DNA of 51,452 nucleotides, taken from a virus. The stretch is from positions 1 to 51,452 of IMG/VR virus record IMGVR_UViG_3300027123_000006, one strand, 5' to 3'. Under the pieces are notes generated by a model. It did no database searches. It was not told the DNA's origin and saw nothing but the letters and a program-made list of their open reading frames with translations. Positions 20,945 through 27,578 of the stretch are shown here, piece after piece (the stretch's first letter is position 1; every line of letters starts with the position of its first letter). The position numbers and the translations under genes are program-made.

Positions 20945-21756
20945 CTAACCCAATTGAAGAACTAAAAGAAAAAATTGCTACGATGCAACATAACCTCAAA
21001 GTATTGGAGCAACTTGAAGCAAGCACAACAGATGTAGAAAAGGCATACAGGGATGCCTACGGACATTATCCAGAAACAAGTAGTTTTGCTGTAAGTGATT
21101 GGGATGTTATAAGTTGGGAAGCATTCCAGAAGGGTTATGAGGCAGCACAACCAAAAGAAGTTTCAGTAGAAGAACAAACAAAACCGATGGAGGAAGTTGT
21201 GGATAGGTTGGAGAACAAATGGAATTCTGCAGCAGAGAATTCTGCAGCAGAGAATTCTGCTTATTATATTACTGATGAAGTAGTTGATAGGTTGATAAAA
21301 CAACAACAAGCACAAAAACTCTACAATAGATTGTATGATGAACCAGAGCATTATGATGAAGTGGAGTGGGATGAGAAGGATAATCCAAAACCTATGAATG
21401 AGGTTCTGGATAGGTTGGAGAATAAGTGGAATTCTGCGACAGAGAATTCTGCTTCTTATATTACTGATGAAGTTGTGAATAGAATGTTGAAGAAGTGGGA
21501 GGAAAATCCACCAGAGTTCTTGAAGTTTGAGTTGGGGGAAACCCTAGAAACCCGAATTTATAAGTGGTGGACTACTTGCTATAGCAAACACTGGACTATT
21601 GATGAGTGTACTGCAGATTTACTGGATATTGTAGAATTATTTCTTCCACGAGAACAATCGGCAGAGGGGTCTCAAAATATCAATACCGAAGTTGCTGTAG
21701 AAGCACATAATGAACTTTTGCAGAAAATCAAATCAAAATTGAGGAATAAGAAATGA
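20941..21756 (+). CDS. EEAYK family protein with internal duplication (copy 3), 271 aa
   Basis: Largest orphan in the tract. A coiled coil (ELKEKIATMQHNLKVLEQLE), VEKAYRDAYGHYPETS and FQKGYEAAQPK are followed by two copies of a unit containing RLENKWNSA, AENSAYYITDEVV and an R-L/M-L-K end. The bases GCAGCAGAGAATTCT are repeated in tandem. The C-terminus (SAEGSQNINTEVAVEAHNEL) matches 23681. Growth by internal duplication is evident. Confidence 0.82.
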   Translation: MTNPIEELKEKIATMQHNLKVLEQLEASTTDVEKAYRDAYGHYPETSSFAVSDWDVISWEAFQKGYEAAQPKEVSVEEQTKPMEEVVDRLENKWNSAAENSAAENSAYYITDEVVDRLIKQQQAQKLYNRLYDEPEHYDEVEWDEKDNPKPMNEVLDRLENKWNSATENSASYITDEVVNRMLKKWEENPPEFLKFELGETLETRIYKWWTTCYSKHWTIDECTADLLDIVELFLPREQSAEGSQNINTEVAVEAHNELLQKIKSKLRNKK

Positions 21757-21953
21757 AACTCCACGAACGACTTACGGAATGGTATTATACTCACGATGCC
21801 GTTCAATCTGGTGATGTAATCGCAAATGAGATTGTGAATGTTGTGAAAGAATGGTTGAAAAATTACCATAAAGAAGACAACAACAAATACGATTTTGACT
21901 ATTTCAGTGGATGGGCAGATTGTATTGATATTTTAGAGAGAGATTTGAGATGA
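21753..21953 (+). CDS. Helical protein with GWADCIDIL motif, 66 aa
   Basis: MKLHERLTEWYYTHDAVQSG, EIVNVVKEWLKNYH and FSGWADCIDILERDLR. Shares the GWxxC end with 12163. Common type in cyanophages. Function unknown. Confidence 0.8.
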   Translation: MKLHERLTEWYYTHDAVQSGDVIANEIVNVVKEWLKNYHKEDNNKYDFDYFSGWADCIDILERDLR

Positions 21954-22177
21954 GATACAATCCAGCAGATTGGGATACTTATACTCAAAAACAAAGAAAA
22001 GAGTGGCATTACAAACCATATGAAGAACAACGAGAGATTATAAATCAATCATATCTCTCAATTATTACTGATGAGAATGGAAATCTTGATGCTTTGAAAA
22101 TCCTTGAGATTATTATGGATTTACAAGACCGAGTAGAAGACCTTGAAACAGAATGTGTGAGGAAGGATTATTTCTAA
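21950..22177 (+). CDS. Orphan protein, 75 aa
   Basis: MRYNPADWDTYTQKQRKEWH, YEEQREIINQSYLSIITDEN and ILEIIMDLQDRVEDLETECV, the end being a coiled coil. TAATG overlap with the next gene. Confidence 0.76.
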   Translation: MRYNPADWDTYTQKQRKEWHYKPYEEQREIINQSYLSIITDENGNLDALKILEIIMDLQDRVEDLETECVRKDYF

Positions 22178-22326
22178 TGACCGAACAATACGGGAATCTT
22201 CCTGATGGTTTCTTTCTTTCTGAAAAGGGGATTGAAGACTTGAGAAACTCTAAAAAAGAATTGACGACTTATGGTAGAGAGAAACTGAGAGAACTTATTG
22301 AAAAGCAGAAGAAAGAGGACACCTGA
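22177..22326 (+). CDS. MTEQYGNLPDGFF protein (copy 1), 49 aa
   Basis: MTEQYGNLPDGFFLSEKGIE, DLRNSKKELTTYGREKLREL. Nearly identical to 24752-24901, differing in only a few bases around codons 15-18. Stop at GGACACCTGA, which is also the first half of a direct repeat bounding the next gene. Confidence 0.8.
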   Translation: MTEQYGNLPDGFFLSEKGIEDLRNSKKELTTYGREKLRELIEKQKKEDT

Positions 22327-22635
22327 CGAACGTATTAAAGGCAAACTGTAATGTACAAAATTCTTTTACTGGAAGGACCTGATGGTAATAGGTATAAGGG
22401 AACTCTCTTACATACAGGCATTTGGTCCGTAGAAAAATTTGCAAATTTGAGATCATCTGTCTGGTGGGACACCGAAAAACAAGGTTATTGGGGGAGTAAT
22501 ATTTCTTACACTGACGAAGAGTTAAAAGAAACATTCGTTATTTTAGCAGAAAGTGAAACCTATATTCATCCGTCCAACTTCATTATTCACGATGGACGAT
22601 GAAAAACTCTTGGATCTGTAGGACACCTGACGAAC
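22317..22635 (+). mobile_element. 304-bp inserted module flanked by a 15-bp direct repeat
   Basis: GGACACCTGACGAAC occurs at 22317-22331 and again at 22621-22635. In the sister locus (24892 on) the punctuation element follows the homologous gene directly, so the 304 bases between the copies, carrying the gene at 22351, look like an insertion. The module holds two GATC sites in a region otherwise free of them. No transposase; recombination between short repeats is the likely cause. Confidence 0.6.
22351..22602 (+). CDS. Orphan protein of the inserted module, 83 aa
   Basis: MYKILLLEGPDGNRYKGTLL, VWWDTEKQGYWGSNISYTDE and ETYIHPSNFIIHDGR. Unlike its neighbours it is not ATGA-coupled and does not start MT. 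The sequence could be a strand-rich domain; no match recognised. Confidence 0.72.
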   Translation: MYKILLLEGPDGNRYKGTLLHTGIWSVEKFANLRSSVWWDTEKQGYWGSNISYTDEELKETFVILAESETYIHPSNFIIHDGR

Positions 22636-22700
22636 TGGCACAAGATCCCTCCACAGGGGCACCAGATGCCCTATAATAGTCTCATACACACAGAACCCTG
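22621..22700 (+). promoter_or_regulatory. Terminator-promoter punctuation element
   Basis: GAACTGGCACAAGATCCCTCCACAG, hairpin CCCCTG-type, -35-like TCCACA, 16 bases, TATAAT at 22672-22677, then AGTCTCATACACAC. Almost the same as 24902-24960. Confidence 0.7.
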
Positions 22701-23090
22701 ATGAAACCCTTTGATTACTACTCCAAACCCCAAACTGTTTATCCCAACAAAAAGGATTACATCACCTCTTATGTTTATGATAAGGGTGTAGTTCTTTGGT
22801 CTGGTCCTACTTGGGAAAAGGATAAAGCAGAACTAAAAGAAGAATATCCTAATGCTCTCATTCAAGAAATTTTGGATGAGGACGCATACAAGGCACAACG
22901 CAAAAAATATACTGATGAAGAGTTTAATCTTCAAGTACAGTTCCAGAATGATTTGTTTGAAGATTATGGTGTGACTGATAATCCTAAAAGGTTCATGTGT
23001 TTTGACCTTGCTTGGGAACAGGGACACGCTTATGGTCTTGAAGAAGTGTATAATAAGTTTGATGACTTGGTGGAACTTATTAAGGATTGA
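22701..23090 (+). CDS. Orphan protein, 129 aa
   Basis: MKPFDYYSKPQTVYPNKKDY, VLWSGPTWEKDKAELKEEYP, DEDAYKAQRKKYTDEEFNLQ and FDLAWEQGHAYGLEEVYNKF. Helical C-terminal half with a GHAxGLEE motif. A single-gene unit. Similar length and layout to cyanophage hypotheticals; function unknown. Confidence 0.8.
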   Translation: MKPFDYYSKPQTVYPNKKDYITSYVYDKGVVLWSGPTWEKDKAELKEEYPNALIQEILDEDAYKAQRKKYTDEEFNLQVQFQNDLFEDYGVTDNPKRFMCFDLAWEQGHAYGLEEVYNKFDDLVELIKD

Positions 23091-23235
23091 GGACACTTGA
23101 TGAACTGGCACAGGGGATTCTCTGGGTGCCTCTGGATGGTGTATAATACTCCTATACACCCAGAGAATGTGAGTATTCTCATATCACACAAGAACTCATC
23201 ACCCAAACCGCAGAGGACATTCTATCTTTTTACAA
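23091..23235 (+). promoter_or_regulatory. Punctuation promoter plus gene remnant
   Basis: GGACACTTGATGAACTGGCA, a weak GGGTGCC hairpin and TATAAT at 23142-23147. Then one frame reads CEYSHITQELITQTAEDILS to a TGA at 23237 that overlaps the next ATG, but has no start codon. This looks like the 3' end of a lost gene. Confidence 0.55.
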
Positions 23236-23415
23236 ATGACTGAACGCAACTTCAAGAAAGAACTCTCTCACTCTGTTTATTATGATATGGAGGATGGGAA
23301 TGATACTGAAACCATTTGTTATCCTTCCTTGATTTCTATTATCACAGAGTTGTGTGATAGAATTGAACAACTTGAAAAATCTCAACATACACACTCGGAA
23401 ATGAACAATGACTGA
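23236..23415 (+). CDS. MTERN...YYDMEDG family protein (copy 1), 59 aa
   Basis: MTERNFKKELSHSVYYDMED, ETICYPSLISIITELCDRIE. Paralogue of 24207. The end is a coiled coil with Gln/His. Overlaps the next gene by eight bases. Confidence 0.8.
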   Translation: MTERNFKKELSHSVYYDMEDGNDTETICYPSLISIITELCDRIEQLEKSQHTHSEMNND

Positions 23416-23575
23416 AAACAAACTGAAAATTGAACAAGAAGTGATTGATGACCTCTATTTTCAAATGAATGTCAATAAACCAAAAAAAAGATCCCAACAA
23501 TTACTTGAAGAAGGTCTAATCAAAAAGGCATATTTGATGGGGTATTATGAATGTGAATGTAAGAACCAAAAATGA
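23408..23575 (+). CDS. Orphan protein, 55 aa
   Basis: MTENKLKIEQEVIDDLYFQM, RSQQLLEEGLIKKAYLMGYY, ECECKNQK. Helical with a GYYECEC end. ATGA-coupled. Confidence 0.73.
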   Translation: MTENKLKIEQEVIDDLYFQMNVNKPKKRSQQLLEEGLIKKAYLMGYYECECKNQK

Positions 23576-23709
23576 AACACTCACCATACACACTTGGAAT
23601 AATCACGGGATTTTGTATTGCTGCTCTGTATTTTATGGCACCTGGTATCTTTGAGAGTTTCAAACAACCAGAAGCAAGTTATGAAACAAATAGAAGAGTA
23701 TCCTTATAA
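23572..23709 (+). CDS. Membrane microprotein, 45 aa
   Basis: MKHSPYTLGIITGFCIAALY continues FMAPGIFE: one helix, then a polar tail that overlaps the next gene in another frame by 29 bases. Confidence 0.7.
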   Translation: MKHSPYTLGIITGFCIAALYFMAPGIFESFKQPEASYETNRRVSL

Positions 23710-24019
23710 AAAATATACACCAGATGAAGTTGCTGATGAAGTAGAGTGGGATGAGAAAGATAATCCTGCTTCAATTGGATTCAAAATTGCCGATGAAGTT
23801 GTGAATAGGTTGGTGAAAAAACACCAAGCACAAAAACTTTTTAATAGATTGGTAGATGAACTTGGTTTCGAGTTTGATACTTGTAATGATATTGTAGATT
23901 TGGTGGAAGACTGGATTTTAGAAGAACAAAGTGCTTCTGGTTCGCAGAATGTGAATACTGAATTGCTTGTTGAGGGATTTAATGACGCAATACGCAAAAT
24001 GAAAGAGATGTTGCGATGA
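23681..24019 (+). CDS. Protein related to the 20941 repeat region (copy 4), 112 aa
   Basis: MKQIEEYPYKKYTPDEVADE, VEWDEKDNP, DEVVNRLVKKHQAQKLFNRL and SASGSQNVNTELLVEGFNDA. It matches the middle and end of the 271-aa protein at 20941 but lacks the EEAYK head, so it appears to be a partial duplicate. The start at 23681 lies in the preceding gene. Confidence 0.78.
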   Translation: MKQIEEYPYKKYTPDEVADEVEWDEKDNPASIGFKIADEVVNRLVKKHQAQKLFNRLVDELGFEFDTCNDIVDLVEDWILEEQSASGSQNVNTELLVEGFNDAIRKMKEMLR

Positions 24020-24025
24020 CTGAAA

Positions 24026-24214
24026 ATGACTAAAAAGAAAGACACTTGGAAAAAGTGGAACATCTATACCTCAATCCATCTCTTTGAGTATTGTGTGTAT
24101 AGTTGGAGAAATCATATGTGGAACCATCTTGATGGATATCCAAATGAAGAGAGAATGAGAAACCTATTCTGGTATTATTTGAACTACGGACACGCAAACA
24201 CTTATTATGACTGA
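24026..24214 (+). CDS. Orphan protein, 62 aa
   Basis: MTKKKDTWKKWNIYTSIHLF, YSWRNHMWNHLDGYPNEERM. Basic start, aromatic-rich. Overlaps 24207. Confidence 0.73.
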   Translation: MTKKKDTWKKWNIYTSIHLFEYCVYSWRNHMWNHLDGYPNEERMRNLFWYYLNYGHANTYYD

Positions 24215-24389
24215 ACGAAACCTAAAACAACAACTCCAGTATTCCTACTATGAGGATATGGAGGATGGTAGAACAACTGAAACGATTGATTATGATGCCT
24301 TGATTGAAATTATTGATGATTTGTATGATAAAATTGAAACACTTCAAAGGGATAATGAATTCCTGAAATCTTATGCTTGGGAACAATGA
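24207..24389 (+). CDS. MTERN...YYEDMEDG family protein (copy 2), 60 aa
   Basis: MTERNLKQQLQYSYYEDMED and YDALIEIIDDLYDKIETLQR: coiled coil. Paralogue of 23236. ATGA-coupled to 24386. Confidence 0.8.
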   Translation: MTERNLKQQLQYSYYEDMEDGRTTETIDYDALIEIIDDLYDKIETLQRDNEFLKSYAWEQ

Positions 24390-24580
24390 CTGACGAACAA
24401 ATCTGCGAAATGGTTAATAGGCACCGATACCTTATGAGGTGTGAGATTAAACACGCACTTGATAAATTTTGTGCTGAAAATGGGAACCAAGACTTCAGCA
24501 CTGCCAATCGTTCAGAAGCATTCAACGATACAAAATGGATTGAATTTGCTAAATGGTTCAAGGAGATAAGAGATGAATGA
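24386..24580 (+). CDS. MTDEQI-type protein, 64 aa
   Basis: MTDEQICEMVNRHRYLMRCE, KWIEFAKWFKEIRDE. Distant relative of the 6442/9597 family (MTDEQI start, W-x-EFAKxF end). A short insert DFSTANRSEAFND separates the parts. Confidence 0.77.
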   Translation: MTDEQICEMVNRHRYLMRCEIKHALDKFCAENGNQDFSTANRSEAFNDTKWIEFAKWFKEIRDE

Positions 24581-24755
24581 AGAACTTTATATTCTTTATC
24601 TCAAACTTCGTGGTGGATATTGGAGAGTTAAGGAGGCATTTTCTATTTGGGGATTTTTGATGACCCATAGTTTGGAAAGATTAAATGAAAGATGTCACGG
24701 TTTAAATTGTTTTGATGAGTTTTATGCTACAATTAATGGTGGTTGGAAAAAATGA
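24573..24755 (+). CDS. Orphan protein, 60 aa
   Basis: MNEELYILYLKLRGGYWRVK, LERLNERCHGLNCFDEF. Helical; starts in the previous gene. Confidence 0.72.
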   Translation: MNEELYILYLKLRGGYWRVKEAFSIWGFLMTHSLERLNERCHGLNCFDEFYATINGGWKK

Positions 24756-24901
24756 CCGAACAATACGGGAATCTTCCTGATGGTTTCTTTCTTTATGAAA
24801 GGGAGATTGAAGACTTGAGAAACTCTAAAAAAGAATTGACGACTTATGGTAGAGAGAAACTGAGAGAACTTATTGAAAAGCAGAAGAAAGAGGACACCTG
24901 A
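24752..24901 (+). CDS. MTEQYGNLPDGFF protein (copy 2), 49 aa
   Basis: Nearly identical to 22177-22326, differing at LYEREI versus LSEKGI. Directly followed by the punctuation element, the arrangement that 22317-22635 appears to have interrupted. Confidence 0.8.
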   Translation: MTEQYGNLPDGFFLYEREIEDLRNSKKELTTYGREKLRELIEKQKKEDT

Positions 24902-24980
24902 CCAACTGGCACAAGACCCCTCCACAGGGGCACCAGATGCCTTATAATAGTCTCATACACATAACAAATACTCTATTTTT
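24892..24980 (+). promoter_or_regulatory. Terminator-promoter punctuation element
   Basis: GGACACCTGACCAACTGGCA, TCCACA, 16 bases, TATAAT at 24943-24948, AGTCTCATACACATAAC. The hairpin is CCCCTccacAGGGG (24917-24930). Confidence 0.68.
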
Positions 24981-25253
24981 ATGAACAAAGAACCACTCCA
25001 AGCAAAAGTATCCGACGAAGATTACCAAAAACTTCTTGATTACTTCAAAACTCAACTTGTTCAATCGGTTGTACCCAACAACCCTTTGAGTAAGGTTCAA
25101 CAAACACGAACCATCTATTCCAAAATCAAAGAGAAAAATGTAGTAGAAGGTCTGGTTTCTTTTGATGGTGAAGAACCTGCTTGGGTTCCGATTGAAACCA
25201 TCAACGGGATTTATTCCTTTATCAACAAAACCTTTGACAATTTTAACATTTGA
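24981..25253 (+). CDS. Orphan protein, 90 aa
   Basis: MNKEPLQAKVSDEDYQKLLD, TRTIYSKIKEKNVVEGLVSF, DGEEPAWVPIETINGIYSF. Helix then strands. The 3' end carries the promoter of tRNA-Cys. Confidence 0.77.
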   Translation: MNKEPLQAKVSDEDYQKLLDYFKTQLVQSVVPNNPLSKVQQTRTIYSKIKEKNVVEGLVSFDGEEPAWVPIETINGIYSFINKTFDNFNI

Positions 25254-25262
25254 TAGTATAAT
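25234..25262 (+). promoter_or_regulatory. Consensus sigma70 promoter of tRNA-Cys
   Basis: TTGACA at 25234-25239, 17-base spacer, TATAAT at 25257-25262: a full consensus match, better than any other promoter on this strand. It ends 11 bases before the tRNA and overlaps the upstream gene. Confidence 0.8.
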
Positions 25263-25273
25263 CGTCTGGTGCT

Positions 25274-25350
25274 GTGTCTGTGGACCGAGTGGTGAAGGCA
25301 ACCGTCTGCAAAACGGTTAATCAACGTGGGTTCAAATCCCACCAGACACT
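25274..25350 (+). tRNA. tRNA-Cys (GCA)
   Basis: The acceptor arm GTGTCTG (25274-25280) pairs with CAGACAC (25343-25349). The anticodon stem ACCGT/ACGGT encloses CTGCAAA (anticodon GCA), and the T arm is GTGGG-TTCAAAT-CCCAC. Discriminator base U73 is typical of tRNA-Cys. No CCA is encoded. The D arm is weak. A Cys tRNA fits the many Cys-rich small proteins of the phage. Confidence 0.88.
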
Positions 25351-25388
25351 CTTATAAATTATGAGGCACTAAAGGAACTGAAATACAA

Positions 25389-25538
25389 ATGAGTGAAGAC
25401 CTAATCTTCTATACAAATGGTAAAGAAACGTCCCGTATTCCTTCTCCAACTCTTGAAACTCTTACTCTTGGAACCAAAACACCAGAAACTAAACTTGAAA
25501 TAGAAAAAACAATGGATAAAGAAGATACTGATAAATAA
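25389..25538 (+). CDS. Truncated relative of 20402, 49 aa
   Basis: MSEDLIFYTNGKETSRIPSP and GTKTPETKLEIEK match the first about 35 residues of 20402. The reading frame ends at TAA within the first ATAAATAATAG of the third endonuclease cassette. The rest of the family domain is absent. Likely a gene cut short by cassette insertion. Confidence 0.72.
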   Translation: MSEDLIFYTNGKETSRIPSPTLETLTLGTKTPETKLEIEKTMDKEDTDK

Positions 25539-25634
25539 TAGTGCTTATGTGTGTCGCAACCATAGCAGAGATTGGGTGCTTTCGGGCACCTTTTCTTGTA
25601 TAAATACTATTGCGACACAACATAAAGCAGAACT
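25530..25634 (+). promoter_or_regulatory. Endonuclease cassette leader 3: inverted repeat with terminator and late promoter
   Basis: Left arm TTATGTGTGTCGCAA (25545-25559) pairs with TTGCGACACAACATAA (25610-25625) with one bulge. The enclosed hairpin GGTGC/GCACC (25575-25590) with TTTT equals that of cassette 2, and TATAAATA lies at 25599-25606. Confidence 0.76.
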
Positions 25635-26423
25635 ATGGAACTCAAAGAGTATCACTATGTTTATTATTCCTATGAGGAATATGGTAGAGGATATTTTGGT
25701 AGTAGAACTTGTAAATGTTTACCAGAAGATGATGTAAGATATTTTGGTTCTTACAGGGATAAGACATTCAAACCAACTCAAAAGATAATCTTGAAAAGTG
25801 ATTATGCTACAAGAGAAGAGGCATATGATGATGAGATTACTTTACAAGAATATTATAAAGTAGTTGAAAATCCACATTTTTCTAATAGGGCATATCAAAC
25901 ATCTACAAAATTTTCTTATATAAGACCAACAGAACAAGCAAGAGAAATTGGAAAAAAATCTGGATTAAAAGTAAAAGAACTTGGATTGGGATTTCACGCA
26001 CTCACAAAAGAACAATTAAGTGAAAATTCTAAAAAAATGGTAGAAAAACATAGAAAAACTGGAACTGGTTTATTTACTTTAACTAATGAACAAAGAAGTA
26101 AAGGTGGATTAAAAAATAAAGAACAAGGTTCGGGAATTTTTTCTTTAACGGAAGAAGAAAAACAAAAAATAAGAAGTGAAGCAGGAAAAATAGGAGGGAA
26201 AAGGGCAGCAGAACTGAAAGTAGGTGCTCACGGAAGAACAAAAGAACAGATGAGTGAGGATGGTAAAAAAGTATCAAAATCAGTAAGAATACAAGCAGGA
26301 AAAACAACAAGTTCTCAAAGATGGATGTGTCTTGAAACAGGACATATTTCTACACCAGGAGGACTTTCAAAATATCAAAAACATAAAGGAATAGATACTT
26401 CTAGAAGAATAAGAGTATCATAA
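25635..26423 (+). CDS. Putative homing endonuclease, YFGS-type head with NUMOD3-type repeat tail, 262 aa
   Basis: Start at the ATG ten bases after the inverted repeat. The head has YVYYSYEEYGRGYFGSR, PEDDVRYFGSYRDKTF and NPHFSNRAYQTSTKF, a nuclease head with GIY-YIG-like traits seen in phage mobile endonucleases; catalytic residues cannot be fixed by eye. About four repeats follow (ELGLGFHALTKEQ, TGTGLFTLTNEQR, QGSGIFSLTEEEK, ELKVGAHGRTKEQ) and the shared end QRWMCLETGHIS ... GIDTSRRIRVS. Probably cuts intronless or cassette-free target DNA. Confidence 0.75.
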   Translation: MELKEYHYVYYSYEEYGRGYFGSRTCKCLPEDDVRYFGSYRDKTFKPTQKIILKSDYATREEAYDDEITLQEYYKVVENPHFSNRAYQTSTKFSYIRPTEQAREIGKKSGLKVKELGLGFHALTKEQLSENSKKMVEKHRKTGTGLFTLTNEQRSKGGLKNKEQGSGIFSLTEEEKQKIRSEAGKIGGKRAAELKVGAHGRTKEQMSEDGKKVSKSVRIQAGKTTSSQRWMCLETGHISTPGGLSKYQKHKGIDTSRRIRVS

Positions 26424-26503
26424 AGGACACTTGACGAACTGGAACAAGGTGCCTTTACGGGGCACCTTTTTTGTTGTATAATATGAGAAATCAAAGGAAC
26501 ATT
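26424..26503 (+). promoter_or_regulatory. Terminator-promoter punctuation element
   Basis: GGACACTTGACGAACTGGAA, strong hairpin GGTGCC (26448-26453)/GGCACC (26461-26466) with six T's, TATAAT at 26477-26482. AGGAACATT precedes the start. Confidence 0.75.
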
Positions 26504-26809
26504 ATGGAAGATAGATTTTATCCAGATGAAATGTTTGAAGTTGCTGAACGAAGGGAGAAGAGTAATCGTGTTCTCCAAAGGTATAATGACTACTACAATA
26601 TGGAGTGTGAATCATTACCAACTGGAGGACCAATTAGTATGATGCATATGCAAGCAATTGCATTACAATCTGCAATTGATGCTCTGCGTTGCGAAAACCT
26701 GAATCGTGAGTATAATGAAATCGCAATCTCTGATATTGAGGATTTGATTGAACGATTGTATCAACAGAGTAATGAGTATCTTGAACGAGTGAGGAAACTG
26801 AAAAAATGA
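26504..26809 (+). CDS. Orphan helical protein, 101 aa
   Basis: MEDRFYPDEMFEVAERREKS, MMHMQAIALQSAIDALRCEN, DIEDLIERLYQQSNEYLERV: helical coiled-coil-like throughout. An upstream ATG falls inside the promoter and is rejected. Confidence 0.8.
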   Translation: MEDRFYPDEMFEVAERREKSNRVLQRYNDYYNMECESLPTGGPISMMHMQAIALQSAIDALRCENLNREYNEIAISDIEDLIERLYQQSNEYLERVRKLKK

Positions 26810-26905
26810 CTTACTCACCAAACCTGTGACACTTGTGAAACTGGCACAAGACCCCACCAATCCCCCTGTGGATGCCCTATAATAGTCTCATATTCAAAAA
26901 GAGCA
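26810..26905 (+). promoter_or_regulatory. Terminator-promoter punctuation element
   Basis: GTGACACTTGTGAAACTGGCACA, hairpin CCCCCTGTGGATGCCC-type, ACCAAT, 16 bases, TATAAT at 26878-26883, AGTCTCATATTC. The first half is intermediate between the two element types. Confidence 0.62.
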
Positions 26906-27169
26906 ATGACTGCTTCCAATCTTTCTAAAATCAAACCTAAACTTCGCACTCAAGGCTCTGTATCTGGGAACTTTGGTAGGGCAAAAGTTAAAGCAGGTTC
27001 TCCTTTGCGTGATATTGGAATGACCGATGCAAAAGTAGTTAAAGTTTGCACACAAGAAGATTATCTGAAGAGACTCTATCTTGCATATGAGACAACTGAA
27101 GATGCTAAACTGAAAAAGTTTGTATTTTCTGAAATTAAAAAGATTCTAATCCAACGAGGGGAATGGTGA
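26906..27169 (+). CDS. Conserved-looking basic protein, 87 aa
   Basis: MTASNLSKIKPKLRTQGSVS, NFGRAKVKAGSPLRDIG, then a helix LKRLYLAYETTEDAKLKKFV. The basic N-terminus suggests nucleic acid or partner binding. No domain recognised. Confidence 0.78.
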   Translation: MTASNLSKIKPKLRTQGSVSGNFGRAKVKAGSPLRDIGMTDAKVVKVCTQEDYLKRLYLAYETTEDAKLKKFVFSEIKKILIQRGEW

Positions 27170-27351
27170 GTAACACTGTTTACGCATATTCAGAAGTTGA
27201 ACGTGCTTACAAGATTCTTAAAGAACTTGCAGAACGTGAGAATAAACTTCATATGATGGATATGACCATCAATCTCCAGCATCTTGATGTTATTCAATAC
27301 GAGATTCTTCCTGCACTGGAAGAAATCGTTTATTTTGACCCAACTCCTTAA
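27163..27351 (+). CDS. Helical protein, 62 aa
   Basis: MVSNTVYAYSEVERAYKILK, ELAERENKLHMMDMTINLQH and EILPALEEIVYFDPTP. The start is ATG 27163 or GTG 27166; both overlap the previous stop. Confidence 0.76.
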   Translation: MVSNTVYAYSEVERAYKILKELAERENKLHMMDMTINLQHLDVIQYEILPALEEIVYFDPTP

Positions 27352-27371
27352 TTGTCTACATAGGTATAACA

Positions 27372-27395
27372 ATGGACAGTTTTTTCACTGTCCAT
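27372..27395 (+). terminator. Hairpin terminator
   Basis: ATGGACAGT/ACTGTCCAT with a TTTTTTC loop at 27372-27395 follows 27351 by about 20 bases. A perfect nine-pair stem; the T tract after it is short. Confidence 0.65.
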
Positions 27396-27401
27396 TTGCA
27401 C

Positions 27402-27449
27402 TTGATTACGCACCGAAAGGGTGCTATGATTACGAAGTAAATCACTCAA
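27402..27449 (+). promoter_or_regulatory. Promoter with good -35 and -10
   Basis: TTGATT at 27402-27407, 17 bases and TATGAT at 27425-27430. The spacer contains the small hairpin GCACCgaaaGGGTGC. Confidence 0.68.
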
Positions 27450-27578
27450 ATGATGTTCGACACATTCAATTTTACTGGTGATGCCACTACCTTTATTGGT
27501 TTGGTTGGTGTTATTAGCACTGCTGTTATTGTTATTACTGTTTTCCGTTCTTACTGGTCTAGTCCTTATCGCAAATGA
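27450..27578 (+). CDS. Membrane microprotein, 42 aa
   Basis: MMFDTFNFTGDATTFIGLVG then VISTAVIVITVFRSYWSSPY: one transmembrane helix with a basic end. Either of the two adjacent ATGs may be used. The stop overlaps the next ATG. Confidence 0.74.
   Translation: MMFDTFNFTGDATTFIGLVGVISTAVIVITVFRSYWSSPYRK

Noticed and set aside
22317-22635. Insertion sequence
   Set aside because: Only a 15-base direct repeat and a single orphan gene are present; there is no transposase and no terminal inverted repeat, so simple recombination is preferred.
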